From Nocardia macrotermitis (GTDB lineage Bacteria > Actinomycetota > Actinomycetes > Mycobacteriales > Mycobacteriaceae), in NCBI RefSeq assembly GCF_009604405.1, contig NZ_WEGK01000027.1, positions 1 through 59,814 on the forward strand: a stretch of 59,814 nucleotides of DNA, given 5' to 3'. Both the position numbers and the translations under genes were made by a program. This document shows, piece after piece, positions 50,318 through 58,440 of this stretch (positions within the stretch are counted from its first letter, which is position 1; each line of letters opens with the position of its first letter). The notes under the pieces are model-generated. The model saw only the letters and a list, made by a program, of their open reading frames with translations. It searched no databases and was not told where the DNA came from.

Positions 50318-51529
50318 GTGGACAGCCCGATCGCAGACCCAGCCGCGCAGACCGGGGACACCCTCGAATTGCGTGATCCCTACCCGTATTTCGCCGCCCG
50401 ACGCCGCGAGGGCGGGGTATTCCACGGCACGGTCATGGACTACTCCCGCACCCCGGAATCGTTGCGCCCCAAGGACACCTACGCCGCGGTCTCCTATTCG
50501 GCGGTGAGTTCGGCGCTGCGCAACAATCGCGTATTCAGTTCCGCGCTCTACGATTCCACCATCGGCGTCTTCATGGGACCGACCATCCTGGCCATGCACG
50601 GCGCGCGGCACAAGGCGCATCGCGCGCTGGTCACCACGGCGTTCAAACCACAGTCGCTGATGCGCTGGGAACCGGAGATAGTGCGGTCGATCTGCGATGC
50701 GCTGATCGACGAATTCGCCGAACGCGGACGCGCTGATCTGATCCGGGAGTTCACCTTCGAGTTCCCGACCCGCGTCATCGCCCGGCTGCTCGGCCTGCCC
50801 GAGGCGGATCTGCCGTTCTTCCGCGAGGCCGCGGTGGCGATCATCAGTTACGCGGACAAGGTGCCGCGGGCGATGCGGGCCTCGGTGGATCTGAAGGACT
50901 ACTTCGTGGAACAGATCGAGCAGCGGCGGCGGACGCCGACCGAGGACATCATCGGCGATCTGGTGGCCGCCGAGATCGATGGGGAGAAGCTGTCCGAGGA
51001 GGCGATCTATTCGTTCCTGCGGTTGCTGCTTCCGGCGGGTCTGGAGACAACCTATCGATCCTCGGGAAACCTGCTGTACCTGCTGCTTTCGCATCCCGAG
51101 CAGTTCGAGGCGGTGCGGCGGGACCGGGATCTGATCGGGCCCGCGGTCGAGGAGGGGTTGCGTTACGAGACGCCGCTGACATTGGTGCAGCGTTACGTCA
51201 CCGAGGACACCGAACTCGAGGGGACGGCGATTCCGCGGGGGGCGGTGTTGGATGTGTGTCTCGGGTCGGCCAATCGCGACGAGAACCGTTGGGAGCGGCC
51301 GGAAGAGTTCGACATCTTCCGAAAACATGTGCCGCACATCAGTTTCACCGCCGGTGCGCACACTTGTCTCGGACTTCACCTGGCGCGCATGGAGACTCGT
51401 GTCGCGCTGCACTGTCTGCTGGATCGGCTGACCGATTTCACGCTGCTGGCCGAGGGGGATCCGCATATCTTCGGGCAGCCTTTCCGGTCTCCCAACAGCC
51501 TCCCGGTGACCTTCGATGTGCTCCGCTGA
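50318..51529 (+). CDS. Cytochrome P450
   Basis: A 403-residue P450. I-helix variant LLPAGLETTYRSSG (Glu in place of the usual Asp before Thr-Thr), K-helix region EEGLRYETP, and heme loop ISFTAGAHTCLGLHLARME. It differs clearly from the first P450 in this window, so the two probably act on different positions or substrates. GTG at 50318 with GTAGAGG upstream. It lies between the SDR (54-base gap) and an EchA gene in the same direction. Confidence 0.9.
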   Translation: MDSPIADPAAQTGDTLELRDPYPYFAARRREGGVFHGTVMDYSRTPESLRPKDTYAAVSYSAVSSALRNNRVFSSALYDSTIGVFMGPTILAMHGARHKAHRALVTTAFKPQSLMRWEPEIVRSICDALIDEFAERGRADLIREFTFEFPTRVIARLLGLPEADLPFFREAAVAIISYADKVPRAMRASVDLKDYFVEQIEQRRRTPTEDIIGDLVAAEIDGEKLSEEAIYSFLRLLLPAGLETTYRSSGNLLYLLLSHPEQFEAVRRDRDLIGPAVEEGLRYETPLTLVQRYVTEDTELEGTAIPRGAVLDVCLGSANRDENRWERPEEFDIFRKHVPHISFTAGAHTCLGLHLARMETRVALHCLLDRLTDFTLLAEGDPHIFGQPFRSPNSLPVTFDVLR

Positions 51530-51625
51530 GTCCTGCCCCTTCTCTGAAATCTCCTCCGCCGCAACCGATCGGGGAACTGCCGTGATCATGTCGAATCGAG
51601 TAGTCCAGCGTCGAGGCGTGCGGTC

Positions 51626-52417
51626 ATGAGTGTGTTGTCGACCGAACGTACCGGTGGCGTGCTGACGCTGACATTGAACCGCCCGCACCGTAAGAACGCG
51701 ATCACCCGGGAACTGTGGTCGGCGCTGGGTGACGAATTCCGTGCCATCACATCGGATTCCGGGATTCGCGCGGTCGTACTGACCGGCGCGGACGGCAATT
51801 TCTGTTCGGGGGCCGATATCTCCGATACGGCCGGGATGGACGAATTTCCCGATCCCGCACAGGAGATGCGCGCGATCAACGCGGTGATCGAACAGCTGCA
51901 CGGGCTTTCGGTGCCGACCGTCGCGAAGGTGCGCGGGGTGGCGGCGGGAGCGGGATGGAATCTGGCGCTGGGATGCGATCTGGTGGTGGCGACGCCCGAG
52001 GCTCGCTTCTGCCAGATCTTCACTCGCCGAGCGCTTTCGCCGGATTGCGGCGGCACCTGGCTGCTGCCGCGGCTGGTCGGGTTGCAGCAGGCCAAACGTC
52101 TCACGCTGCTCGCGGACATGATCAGCGCCGAGGAAGCTTATGCGCTCGGACTGGTCACCTGGATACGTCCCGAGGACGAGGTGGATGCCTTCACCGAGGT
52201 GCTCGCCGCACGTCTGGCGGCCGGTCCTCCGCTGGCGTTGGCGCAGACGAAAGCGTTGGTGGACAACAGCTTCCAACTGACACTGCCCGAGGCGCTGGAG
52301 GGCGAGGTGCGGGCGCAGACCGCGAATCTGTCCGGCGTCGACGTCCTCGAGGCGTTCGCGGCGTTCGCCGAGAAGCGGGATCCGGTGTTCACCGGGCCCC
52401 GCGGCACGGGAGGTTGA
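51626..52417 (+). CDS. Enoyl-CoA hydratase/isomerase (EchA)
   Basis: A 263-residue crotonase. FCSGADISDTAGMDE near residue 60 and VRGVAAGAGWNLALGCDLVVATPEARF near 105 form the CoA/oxyanion pocket; RALSPDCGGTWLLPRLVG covers the catalytic Glu region (Asp here). The substrate is unknown. It lies between the second P450 and the TetR gene, the latter only 2 bases downstream, so all are on one transcript. Confidence 0.9.
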   Translation: MSVLSTERTGGVLTLTLNRPHRKNAITRELWSALGDEFRAITSDSGIRAVVLTGADGNFCSGADISDTAGMDEFPDPAQEMRAINAVIEQLHGLSVPTVAKVRGVAAGAGWNLALGCDLVVATPEARFCQIFTRRALSPDCGGTWLLPRLVGLQQAKRLTLLADMISAEEAYALGLVTWIRPEDEVDAFTEVLAARLAAGPPLALAQTKALVDNSFQLTLPEALEGEVRAQTANLSGVDVLEAFAAFAEKRDPVFTGPRGTGG

Positions 52418-52419
52418 TC

Positions 52420-53181
52420 ATGTCCGGACGCGCGGCCGCCGACAAACGCCGACGGCGCGAACGCGGCTCCCTCAACCCCGAGGACATCATCGACGGCGCT
52501 TTCGAACTGGCGCAAACGGTTTCGATCGACGGCCTGAGCATGCCGCTGCTGGGCCGCCACCTCGACGTCGGCGTCACCAGCATCTACTGGTACTTCCGCC
52601 GCAAGGACGACCTGCTCAACGCGATGACCGACCGGGCCCTGCGCCAGTACGTCTACGCTGTCCCGTATCCCTATGTGGAAGCGGCGAATTGGCGCGAAAC
52701 CCTCGCCACCCACGCCCGCACCCTGCGCCGCACCTTCCTGGACAACCCCATCCTGTGCGACCTCATCCTGATCCGCTCGGCCCTGAGCCAGCACGCCGGC
52801 CGCATCGGCGCCGACCAGGTCGAACGCACGGTATCCAGCCTCGTCAACGCGGGCCTCTCCGTCGACCAGGCCCTGGACACCTACTCGGCCCTCAACCTCC
52901 ACATCCGCGGATCCGTTGTCCTGCAACGCCTCTACGACCGCAACCAGGACAGCCCCGCCCGCGCCTACTACGACAGCATCCTCATCAACCCCGACACCAC
53001 CCCCCTACTGGCCCGAGCCATGGCCAAGGGCATGCGCTCCGGCGCCCCCGACGACCGCAACTTCGAATACGGCCTCCACTGCATCCTCGACCACACCGCC
53101 CACCTCATCGCCGACAACGCCGTAGGAATTTCACGCTCTCCGGGGTCGCTGCACGCCAATGATGAAGGCGCTGAGGGCTAG
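52420..53181 (+). CDS. TetR-family transcriptional regulator, candidate master of the 19-bp motif regulon
   Basis: A 253-residue regulator with a basic N-terminus (DKRRRRERGSLNPEDIIDG) and TetR helix-turn-helix SIDGLSMPLLGRHLDVGVTSIYWYFRRKDDLLNAM (about residues 32-66). The C-terminal half is a long helical ligand domain. ATG at 52420 with GGGAGG upstream, 2 bases after the EchA stop. As the only regulator inside the catabolic island, and encoded in an operon that itself carries the motif (site F), it is the best candidate to bind TACTGTAWNCCTTACWGTA. The ligand is probably a CoA intermediate (inference). Confidence 0.88.
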   Translation: MSGRAAADKRRRRERGSLNPEDIIDGAFELAQTVSIDGLSMPLLGRHLDVGVTSIYWYFRRKDDLLNAMTDRALRQYVYAVPYPYVEAANWRETLATHARTLRRTFLDNPILCDLILIRSALSQHAGRIGADQVERTVSSLVNAGLSVDQALDTYSALNLHIRGSVVLQRLYDRNQDSPARAYYDSILINPDTTPLLARAMAKGMRSGAPDDRNFEYGLHCILDHTAHLIADNAVGISRSPGSLHANDEGAEG

Positions 53182-53214
53182 TGGAGGTAGGGACCACAGG
53201 GCTGTGGTGGCGTA

Positions 53215-53907
53215 TCACTTGATATGAGACGTCGAGTGTCGGCGGCGTCTGATGGCGAGGAATGCCACAACTGCCGATACGAACGTCAAGATCCCCGCGA
53301 CGATCGTCAGGATCGGCTGCGCCCACCAGGAGCGCGGTTGATCCAGGTGCGGTTGCGCGCACTGCGCAGCCGCGCGGTCGGGTGCGGCGTACGGCCACGC
53401 CTGCGTCCAGCCGATCGTCGAACCCGCACGGGCGGGATCAGCCACCAGATACCAGTCGTAGCGCGGAACTCTGGAGGTGTCGTAGGTGTAGTCCGCATCG
53501 ACCCAGCACACCACCGCGATTCCCGTCCCGGGGGTGAACTGCGCAGTCTCGGTCAAATCAACCGCACGCCAACAGGGTTGAGCCCGCAGCTTCGCGTACC
53601 CGGCCAAATTTTTCCCGGCGTGCACATGAGACAGCACATCGGCCGCGGGCTGCGGCCAGGTCGTCGTCATGCATGCCTGCGGATCGACGTAGCGAGCGAG
53701 AGGCGGCTTCGGCGTCGTGTGCGGAAAGTATTGCGGCAGTAGCGCCAAGGTCGCCGTGATGATGCCGGTGATGACGGTCGCGATCGGCGCGAGATAAACC
53801 GGATCTCGATACCACGGCGGCTTTTCGGGGGCAGGAACCTGCGCTGGAGGTGGCAGTGGGTCGGTCCGCCCGCGATCGAGCCACCGGCCGATAACTCTCG
53901 CGAGCAT
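53215..53907 (-). CDS. Hypothetical protein with two transmembrane helices
   Basis: A 230-residue protein: short cytoplasmic Pro-rich N-terminus, a transmembrane helix (LAPIATVITGIITATLALLPQYF, about 44-66), an extracytoplasmic middle of about 120 residues with three Cys (QACMTTTW, QPCWRAVDL, VVCWVDADY) and a C-terminal helix (PILTIVAGILTFVSAVVAFLAI) ending in RRRR. ATG at 53907 with GGAG upstream. No family recognised. It interrupts the catabolic genes and points the opposite way to the TetR gene. Confidence 0.68.
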   Translation of the reverse strand: MLARVIGRWLDRGRTDPLPPPAQVPAPEKPPWYRDPVYLAPIATVITGIITATLALLPQYFPHTTPKPPLARYVDPQACMTTTWPQPAADVLSHVHAGKNLAGYAKLRAQPCWRAVDLTETAQFTPGTGIAVVCWVDADYTYDTSRVPRYDWYLVADPARAGSTIGWTQAWPYAAPDRAAAQCAQPHLDQPRSWWAQPILTIVAGILTFVSAVVAFLAIRRRRHSTSHIK

Positions 53908-54041
53908 GGATGACTCCGTCCACACGCATGATCACCTGGCAATTCACCGAACGAATCCATGCCAGTATGGCACTCACCCCACGAGTCTCGGACAACTTCA
54001 CAATCGACGCAACCTGATCGAAAGATGCTGTACACCTTGAA

Positions 54042-54066
54042 GTCTCGCATCGCCGCACTGCGAGAC
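54042..54066. terminator. Small hairpin, possible terminator
   Basis: GTCTCGCA (54042-54049) pairs with TGCGAGAC (54059-54066) around a 9-base loop, with ATTTTCG shortly after on the plus side. It lies in the roughly 260-bp gap between the membrane protein and the next EchA gene, which otherwise holds nothing recognisable. Confidence 0.35.
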
Positions 54067-54168
54067 CACAATTTTCGCAGGTCCAATGGCGAACGGCAGC
54101 ATCGCGATCGAAGGTGCGTCGCCCGAATCGAGCCGTGCACGATGAATGGTGCGGATCCGACTCGAGAC

Positions 54169-55047
54169 TCAGTAAGCGTCCGGCTCGGGAACCTCGAAAT
54201 GCTTGTCGCGCAACCGAAATGCCTCCTTGGTCCCGTGCTCGGCTCGGGTTTTGACGAAGTTGAACTCGCCGGGGGCGAACTGGAGGTTGGTACCGAAGGC
54301 GTGGAACAGGTAGCTGGCCACCTCTTCGCCCTGGTACGCCTGGCTCTGTTCGACCAGGCGGAAGGCTTCCTTGGCGATGACGACGCCGTCGGCGGGCATC
54401 TTGGCAGCTTTTTCCGCCCAGTAATGCGCGCGGGCGGTCACCGCGGCGGGATCGCAAGTCTCGGTGAAGACTCCGAGATTCTCGACCACGCTCGCCTCGA
54501 TGATGTCGCCGGTCAGCAGGAGGCGTCGGGCCAGGACGGGGCCGAGACGGTGGAAGAACATGTGCAGGCTGCCGAGGGCGGGGCCCAGGAAGCGGGTCGC
54601 GGGCATGCCGATGCGGGTGTCGCGGGCGATGACGGCGATATCGGTCATCAGCGCCATCTCGAAACCGCCGCCCAGGGCGTAGCCGCTGATCTCGCCGACG
54701 GTGACCTTCGGGTAGCCCAGCAGGTCGTGGTAGAAGCCGAATGTCTTGCGGTCCACGGTAAGTCGGCGACGTTGACTGGGGCGCGCCTTGCGCTCGCCCT
54801 CCCCGTACCAGCCGTACGCGTTGTTCATATCCGCGCCGGTGCTGAACACCCCCTCGGCCCCGCGCAGCAGCACGACCACGATGTCGTCGTCCTGCGCCGC
54901 GTCGTCGAGGTAGCGGGCCAGCCCGTCCCGCATGGCCGCGTCGTAGGAATTGCGTTGCCGCGGATTGTTCAGCGTGACGGTGGCGATCCGGCCGTCGGGG
55001 TCCACCTCGTAGCGGACTCGGCCGTCGGCGGTACTGGAACTGCTCAT
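54169..55047 (-). CDS. Enoyl-CoA hydratase/isomerase (EchA)
   Basis: A 292-residue crotonase with a longer CoA loop: VFSTGADMNNAYGWYGEGER near 72, then GYALGGGFEMALMTDIAVIARDTRIGM near 130. It has a C-terminal extension (FAPGEFNFVKTRAEHGTKEAF). ATG at 55047 with GAGGAAGG upstream. It diverges from a second EchA gene across site G. Confidence 0.9.
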   Translation of the reverse strand: MSSSSTADGRVRYEVDPDGRIATVTLNNPRQRNSYDAAMRDGLARYLDDAAQDDDIVVVLLRGAEGVFSTGADMNNAYGWYGEGERKARPSQRRRLTVDRKTFGFYHDLLGYPKVTVGEISGYALGGGFEMALMTDIAVIARDTRIGMPATRFLGPALGSLHMFFHRLGPVLARRLLLTGDIIEASVVENLGVFTETCDPAAVTARAHYWAEKAAKMPADGVVIAKEAFRLVEQSQAYQGEEVASYLFHAFGTNLQFAPGEFNFVKTRAEHGTKEAFRLRDKHFEVPEPDAY

Positions 55048-55105
55048 CGGATGCCTTCCTCGTCGATGCCGGAATCCCCGCTCGCGGGAGATCAACGGTA
55101 CCTTA

Positions 55106-55124
55106 TACTGTATCTATATCAGTA
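55106..55124. promoter_or_regulatory. 19-bp regulon motif, site G (divergent EchA genes)
   Basis: TACTGTATCTATATCAGTA, 59 bases from the leftward EchA start and 25 bases from the rightward one. It shows the TACTG-N9-CAGTA dyad. Confidence 0.7.
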
Positions 55125-55148
55125 TCGGTTCGCACGCGAAGGAAGACC

Positions 55149-55952
55149 ATGCCGTTCGACACCATCGAATACCGCGTCGACGGGCATACGGCCACGATCA
55201 CCCTGAACCGCCCGGATGCCCTGAATGCGTTGAGCCCCTTCATGATCACCGAACTTCGGGCCGCCTACGACGAGTCCGAGCGGGACGAGCGGGTCTGGAC
55301 GATCGTCATCACCGGAAACGGCCGCGCCTTCTGCACCGGCGCGGACGTCAAGGCCATCCCCGGCGACGGCAAGGTGATCAACGAGCGGCCGTACCTGTCC
55401 ACCTACGAGCAGTGGGAGGCCCCGCAGGAGGGCACCCCGCCGTTCCGGACGATGACCAAGCCGGTGCTGGCGGCGATCAACGGATTGTGTTGCGGCGCAG
55501 GGCTGGACTGGGTGACCACCGGCGACATCGTGATCGCCTCCGAACGCGCGCAGTTCTTCGACCCGCACGTGAGCATCGGCCTGGTCGCCGGGCGCGAGAT
55601 GGTGCGCCTGGCACGGGTTCTGCCCCGCACGGTCGCACTGCGCGTCGCGCTGACCGGCAAACACGAGCGGATGAGCGCACAACGCGCCTACGAGCTGGGC
55701 ATGATCACCGAGATCGTCGCACACGATCGGCTGCTCGAACGCGCACACGAGATCGCCGACATCGTGAATTCCAATGCGCCCCTGGCGGTTCGCGGCACCA
55801 GGCTGGCCATCCTCAAGGGCCTGGATGTCCCGCTGCACGAGGCCGAGATGCTCGCCGAATCGTTCCGCGAGCGCGTCACCCGTACCGAGGACGCGCTCGA
55901 GGGTCCGAAAGCCTTCGTGGAGAAGAGGTTGCCGAAATGGCAGTGCAGATGA
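55149..55952 (+). CDS. Enoyl-CoA hydratase/isomerase (EchA)
   Basis: A 267-residue crotonase. FCTGADVKAIPGDGK near residue 62 and LCCGAGLDWVTTGDIVIASERAQFFDPHVSIGLVAGREM near 115. ATG at 55149 preceded by GAAGGAAG. Its end overlaps the start of the following CoA ligase by 16 bases, indicating a two-gene operon under site G. Confidence 0.9.
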   Translation: MPFDTIEYRVDGHTATITLNRPDALNALSPFMITELRAAYDESERDERVWTIVITGNGRAFCTGADVKAIPGDGKVINERPYLSTYEQWEAPQEGTPPFRTMTKPVLAAINGLCCGAGLDWVTTGDIVIASERAQFFDPHVSIGLVAGREMVRLARVLPRTVALRVALTGKHERMSAQRAYELGMITEIVAHDRLLERAHEIADIVNSNAPLAVRGTRLAILKGLDVPLHEAEMLAESFRERVTRTEDALEGPKAFVEKRLPKWQCR

Positions 55953-57442
55953 CTCCGCACGTCCTGAGTCGCCGAATCGCCGAAGCCCTTGCACTGCACC
56001 CCGACTCGCGAGCGATCGAGTTCGATGAGATGTGGTGCACCTGGGGTGAACTCGGCGAGCTCGCACACCGCATCCGACTGTTCGTCACCGCATATCCCGT
56101 GGGCCGCAGGCGAATCGGAATACTCCTGCGCAATCGCCCCGAACATGTCGCGGCACTACTGGGCGTACTGCTCGGCGGCGGCGCGGTCGCGGTGATCAAC
56201 CCCGCACGTGGTGACGATCGCACCCGAGCGGATATCGCCGCACTGCGTCTGCCTCTGATCATCGGCGCGCCAACAGATTTGGACACCTTGGTCGCACCGG
56301 CACCGGGCGCGGCCACCTTGTCGATCTCGGGCGTGACGGAAGAGCCGATACTCGTCACCGTTCCCGGGGCCCGAACGCACACCGGCACAGCACAATCCGG
56401 TGTGGCGGTACACATGTTGACCAGCGGCACCACGGGGCCGCCCAAACGTGTCGACATCACCTATGACATGTTGGCCCGCAGCGTCATCGGGGCCGATCCG
56501 GAGAACGCGCCGGCCCCCGAACACCCTCGGGACGGCGTCGCGATCGTCAACGCGCCACTGGTCCACATCGGCGGCGTCTTCCGGGTCCTGCAATGCATCA
56601 CCGCGGCCCGCCCGTTCGTCCTGCTCCCCCGCTTCGACCTGGAACGCTGGACCCGCGCGGTCCGCACCTACCGCCCCGCCGCGGTCTCCCTGGTCCCCGC
56701 CGCCGTACGCACCGTCCTGCATTCGAACCTCACCCGGGCCGACCTGGCCGGAGTCCGCGTCGTCACCTCCGGCACCGCCCCGCTCTCAGCCGACGATGCC
56801 GACGCCTTCACCGAACGTTTCGGCATCCCCGTCCTGACCTCCTATGCCGCCACGGAATTCGGCGGCGGCGTAGCAGGCTGGACCTTGCGCGACCACCAGC
56901 GCTACTGGCACACCAAACGCGGCAGCGTAGGCCGCCCCACCGGCGGCGCCCGCCTCCGCATCGTCACCGAGGACGGCACCCCAGTCCCCACCGACCACCC
57001 CGGCCTCCTCGAGGTATCCCCCGGCCAGCTCGGCCCCGACGCCCCCTGGCTCCGCACCACCGACACCGCCCGCCTCGACCCCGACGGCTTCCTCTGGATC
57101 CTCGGCCGCGCCGACCAGGCAATAATCCGCGGCGGCTTCAAAATCCTCCCCGACGACATCCGCACCGCCCTGGAATCCCACCCCGCAGTCCTCGGCGCCG
57201 CGGTAATCTCCCACCCTCACCCCCGCCTAGGCGAGGTCCCGGTAGCCATGATCGAACCCGTCGCCGACCACCGAATCACCGACACCGAACTGACCGAATA
57301 CCTCCGAAACCGGTTGGCCCCCTATGAAATCCCAACCATCATCGCCACAGTACCCGTAATCCCCCGCACCCCCTCAGGCAAACCCGACCTCACAGCCGTG
57401 CGAGCCCACTTCCGAGAATCCACCCAGCACGAGTCGAGCTGA
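55937..57442 (+). CDS. Acyl-CoA synthetase (AMP-forming ligase)
   Basis: A 501-residue adenylate-forming ligase. P-loop LTSGTTGPPKRVDI near residue 160, A5 motif TSYAATEFGGGVAGW near 300, hinge DTARLDPDGFLWILGRADQAIIRGGFKILPDDI near 380-405 and catalytic Lys in PRTPSGKPDLTAV at the end. It differs from the first ligase in length and core, so it may activate a different acid of the same pathway. ATG at 55937 with AGAGG upstream. Confidence 0.92.
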   Translation: MAVQMTPHVLSRRIAEALALHPDSRAIEFDEMWCTWGELGELAHRIRLFVTAYPVGRRRIGILLRNRPEHVAALLGVLLGGGAVAVINPARGDDRTRADIAALRLPLIIGAPTDLDTLVAPAPGAATLSISGVTEEPILVTVPGARTHTGTAQSGVAVHMLTSGTTGPPKRVDITYDMLARSVIGADPENAPAPEHPRDGVAIVNAPLVHIGGVFRVLQCITAARPFVLLPRFDLERWTRAVRTYRPAAVSLVPAAVRTVLHSNLTRADLAGVRVVTSGTAPLSADDADAFTERFGIPVLTSYAATEFGGGVAGWTLRDHQRYWHTKRGSVGRPTGGARLRIVTEDGTPVPTDHPGLLEVSPGQLGPDAPWLRTTDTARLDPDGFLWILGRADQAIIRGGFKILPDDIRTALESHPAVLGAAVISHPHPRLGEVPVAMIEPVADHRITDTELTEYLRNRLAPYEIPTIIATVPVIPRTPSGKPDLTAVRAHFRESTQHESS

Positions 57443-57679
57443 ACAGAACCCGCGCCTCGACGGCCAATCTCTATCACAGGCACAGTGCTGCAACGACTTT
57501 CCCAGCGGAGACGCACACGATCCGCAATCACGGGACGACGCAACCGGTCCCGCGCGGACGTCGTGGATGGAGCAGTAGTCGACCGCCAAGTGCCGACTTC
57601 GCACCAACCGACCGCCTGCGGACGTCAATCGGACAACATACCTTGACATCAATAATGGTTGAGGTTTTACCGTCGAATC

Positions 57680-58111
57680 ATGGAGTTGACCGATGGAGTG
57701 TGGCCCGACGTTCTGCCCGCAGTCGAAGTCCGGATTGCCCGGCCCACCGACAACCTGGCTGATGTCGTCGAATTCTATTGCGGAGCCTTGGGTTTGCCCG
57801 AGTTGTATCGGACGTCCGGAGACGGCTACGAGGTGGTGATGATCGGCCTGCCAGGCGACAGATACCACTTGGAATTCACTTCACACGAGTCAGGCAGCCC
57901 CGGCCGCGCACCGACCGACGAAAACCTCCTGGTCTTCTACTTCACCACCGCCGAGCAGATGTTCGACGTAGTCACCCGCCTCGGCGAACGCGGCCACAAA
58001 CCCGTAGAACTGGACAACCCATGGTGGCGCGAACACGGTGCCCTAGCCTTCCCCGATCCCGACAACTGGCGAATAGTGCTGATGCCCAACCCAGTTCCGC
58101 TAGCCGGCTGA
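57680..58111 (+). CDS. VOC (glyoxalase/bleomycin resistance) family protein
   Basis: A 143-residue VOC-fold protein with two beta-alpha-beta-beta-beta modules: VEVRIARPTDNLADVVEFYCGALGLPELYRT then MFDVVTRLGERGHKPVELDNPWW and FPDPDNWRIVLMP. Metal-binding His/Glu candidates are in YHLEFTSHE. Function could be a dioxygenase, isomerase or drug-binding protein. ATG at 57680 is preferred to a TTG at 57659. A TTGACA lies 32 bases upstream, a possible -35 element. Confidence 0.85.
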   Translation: MELTDGVWPDVLPAVEVRIARPTDNLADVVEFYCGALGLPELYRTSGDGYEVVMIGLPGDRYHLEFTSHESGSPGRAPTDENLLVFYFTTAEQMFDVVTRLGERGHKPVELDNPWWREHGALAFPDPDNWRIVLMPNPVPLAG

Positions 58112-58184
58112 CACAGACGACTGATCTCCACCATCAATTTTGCCGACACCCGCTCGCAAGCGACGAGAACAGGACTGTGCGCGT

Positions 58185-58419
58185 ATGGACAAGGGGCGGT
58201 GGACAACGGTCACCGAGTCGAGTTTCGAGCACGAGCGCCGGGGATTGGAAGCGATCCGGGCGCAACTGCCGGATACCGCGCCCTGGCTGGCCTGCCGCGA
58301 CGACGTTCTCGACGACCGCTGGCTGGTGCGCCTGGGAGATGCAGCGTCAAGCGATGGCGATGGCGATGGCGATCTACCTTGCCGAGCACGGGCTGACCGA
58401 CGACGACCTGCGGGACTGA
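58185..58419 (+). pseudogene. Broken fragment resembling the N-terminus of PglW (BREX type 2 kinase)
   Basis: From an ATG at 58185 the frame reads MDKGRWTTVTESSFEHERRG followed by LEAIRAQLPDTAPW, which resembles the opening of the very large BREX/Pgl serine-threonine kinase PglW. The similarity stops after about 38 residues, where PglW would enter its NERD-like domain. Further on, a different frame carries a plausible coding tail (MQRQAMAMAMAIYLAEHGLTDDDLRD with a stop at 58417-58419). The region therefore looks like a deletion or frameshift junction. The PglW assignment is from memory of the family and needs a search. Confidence 0.5.
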
Positions 58420-58440
58420 CGGCCGCAGATTACCTGCGAT

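Noticed and set aside
50294..52276. Very long minus-strand frame opposite the second P450 and EchA genes
   Set aside because: It is antisense to two genes with complete family motifs and gives no recognisable domain.
58355..58373. GCGATG microsatellite as the cause of the frameshift in the PglW-like fragment
   Set aside because: The unit is 6 bases, so gain or loss of copies keeps the frame; the break must have another cause.
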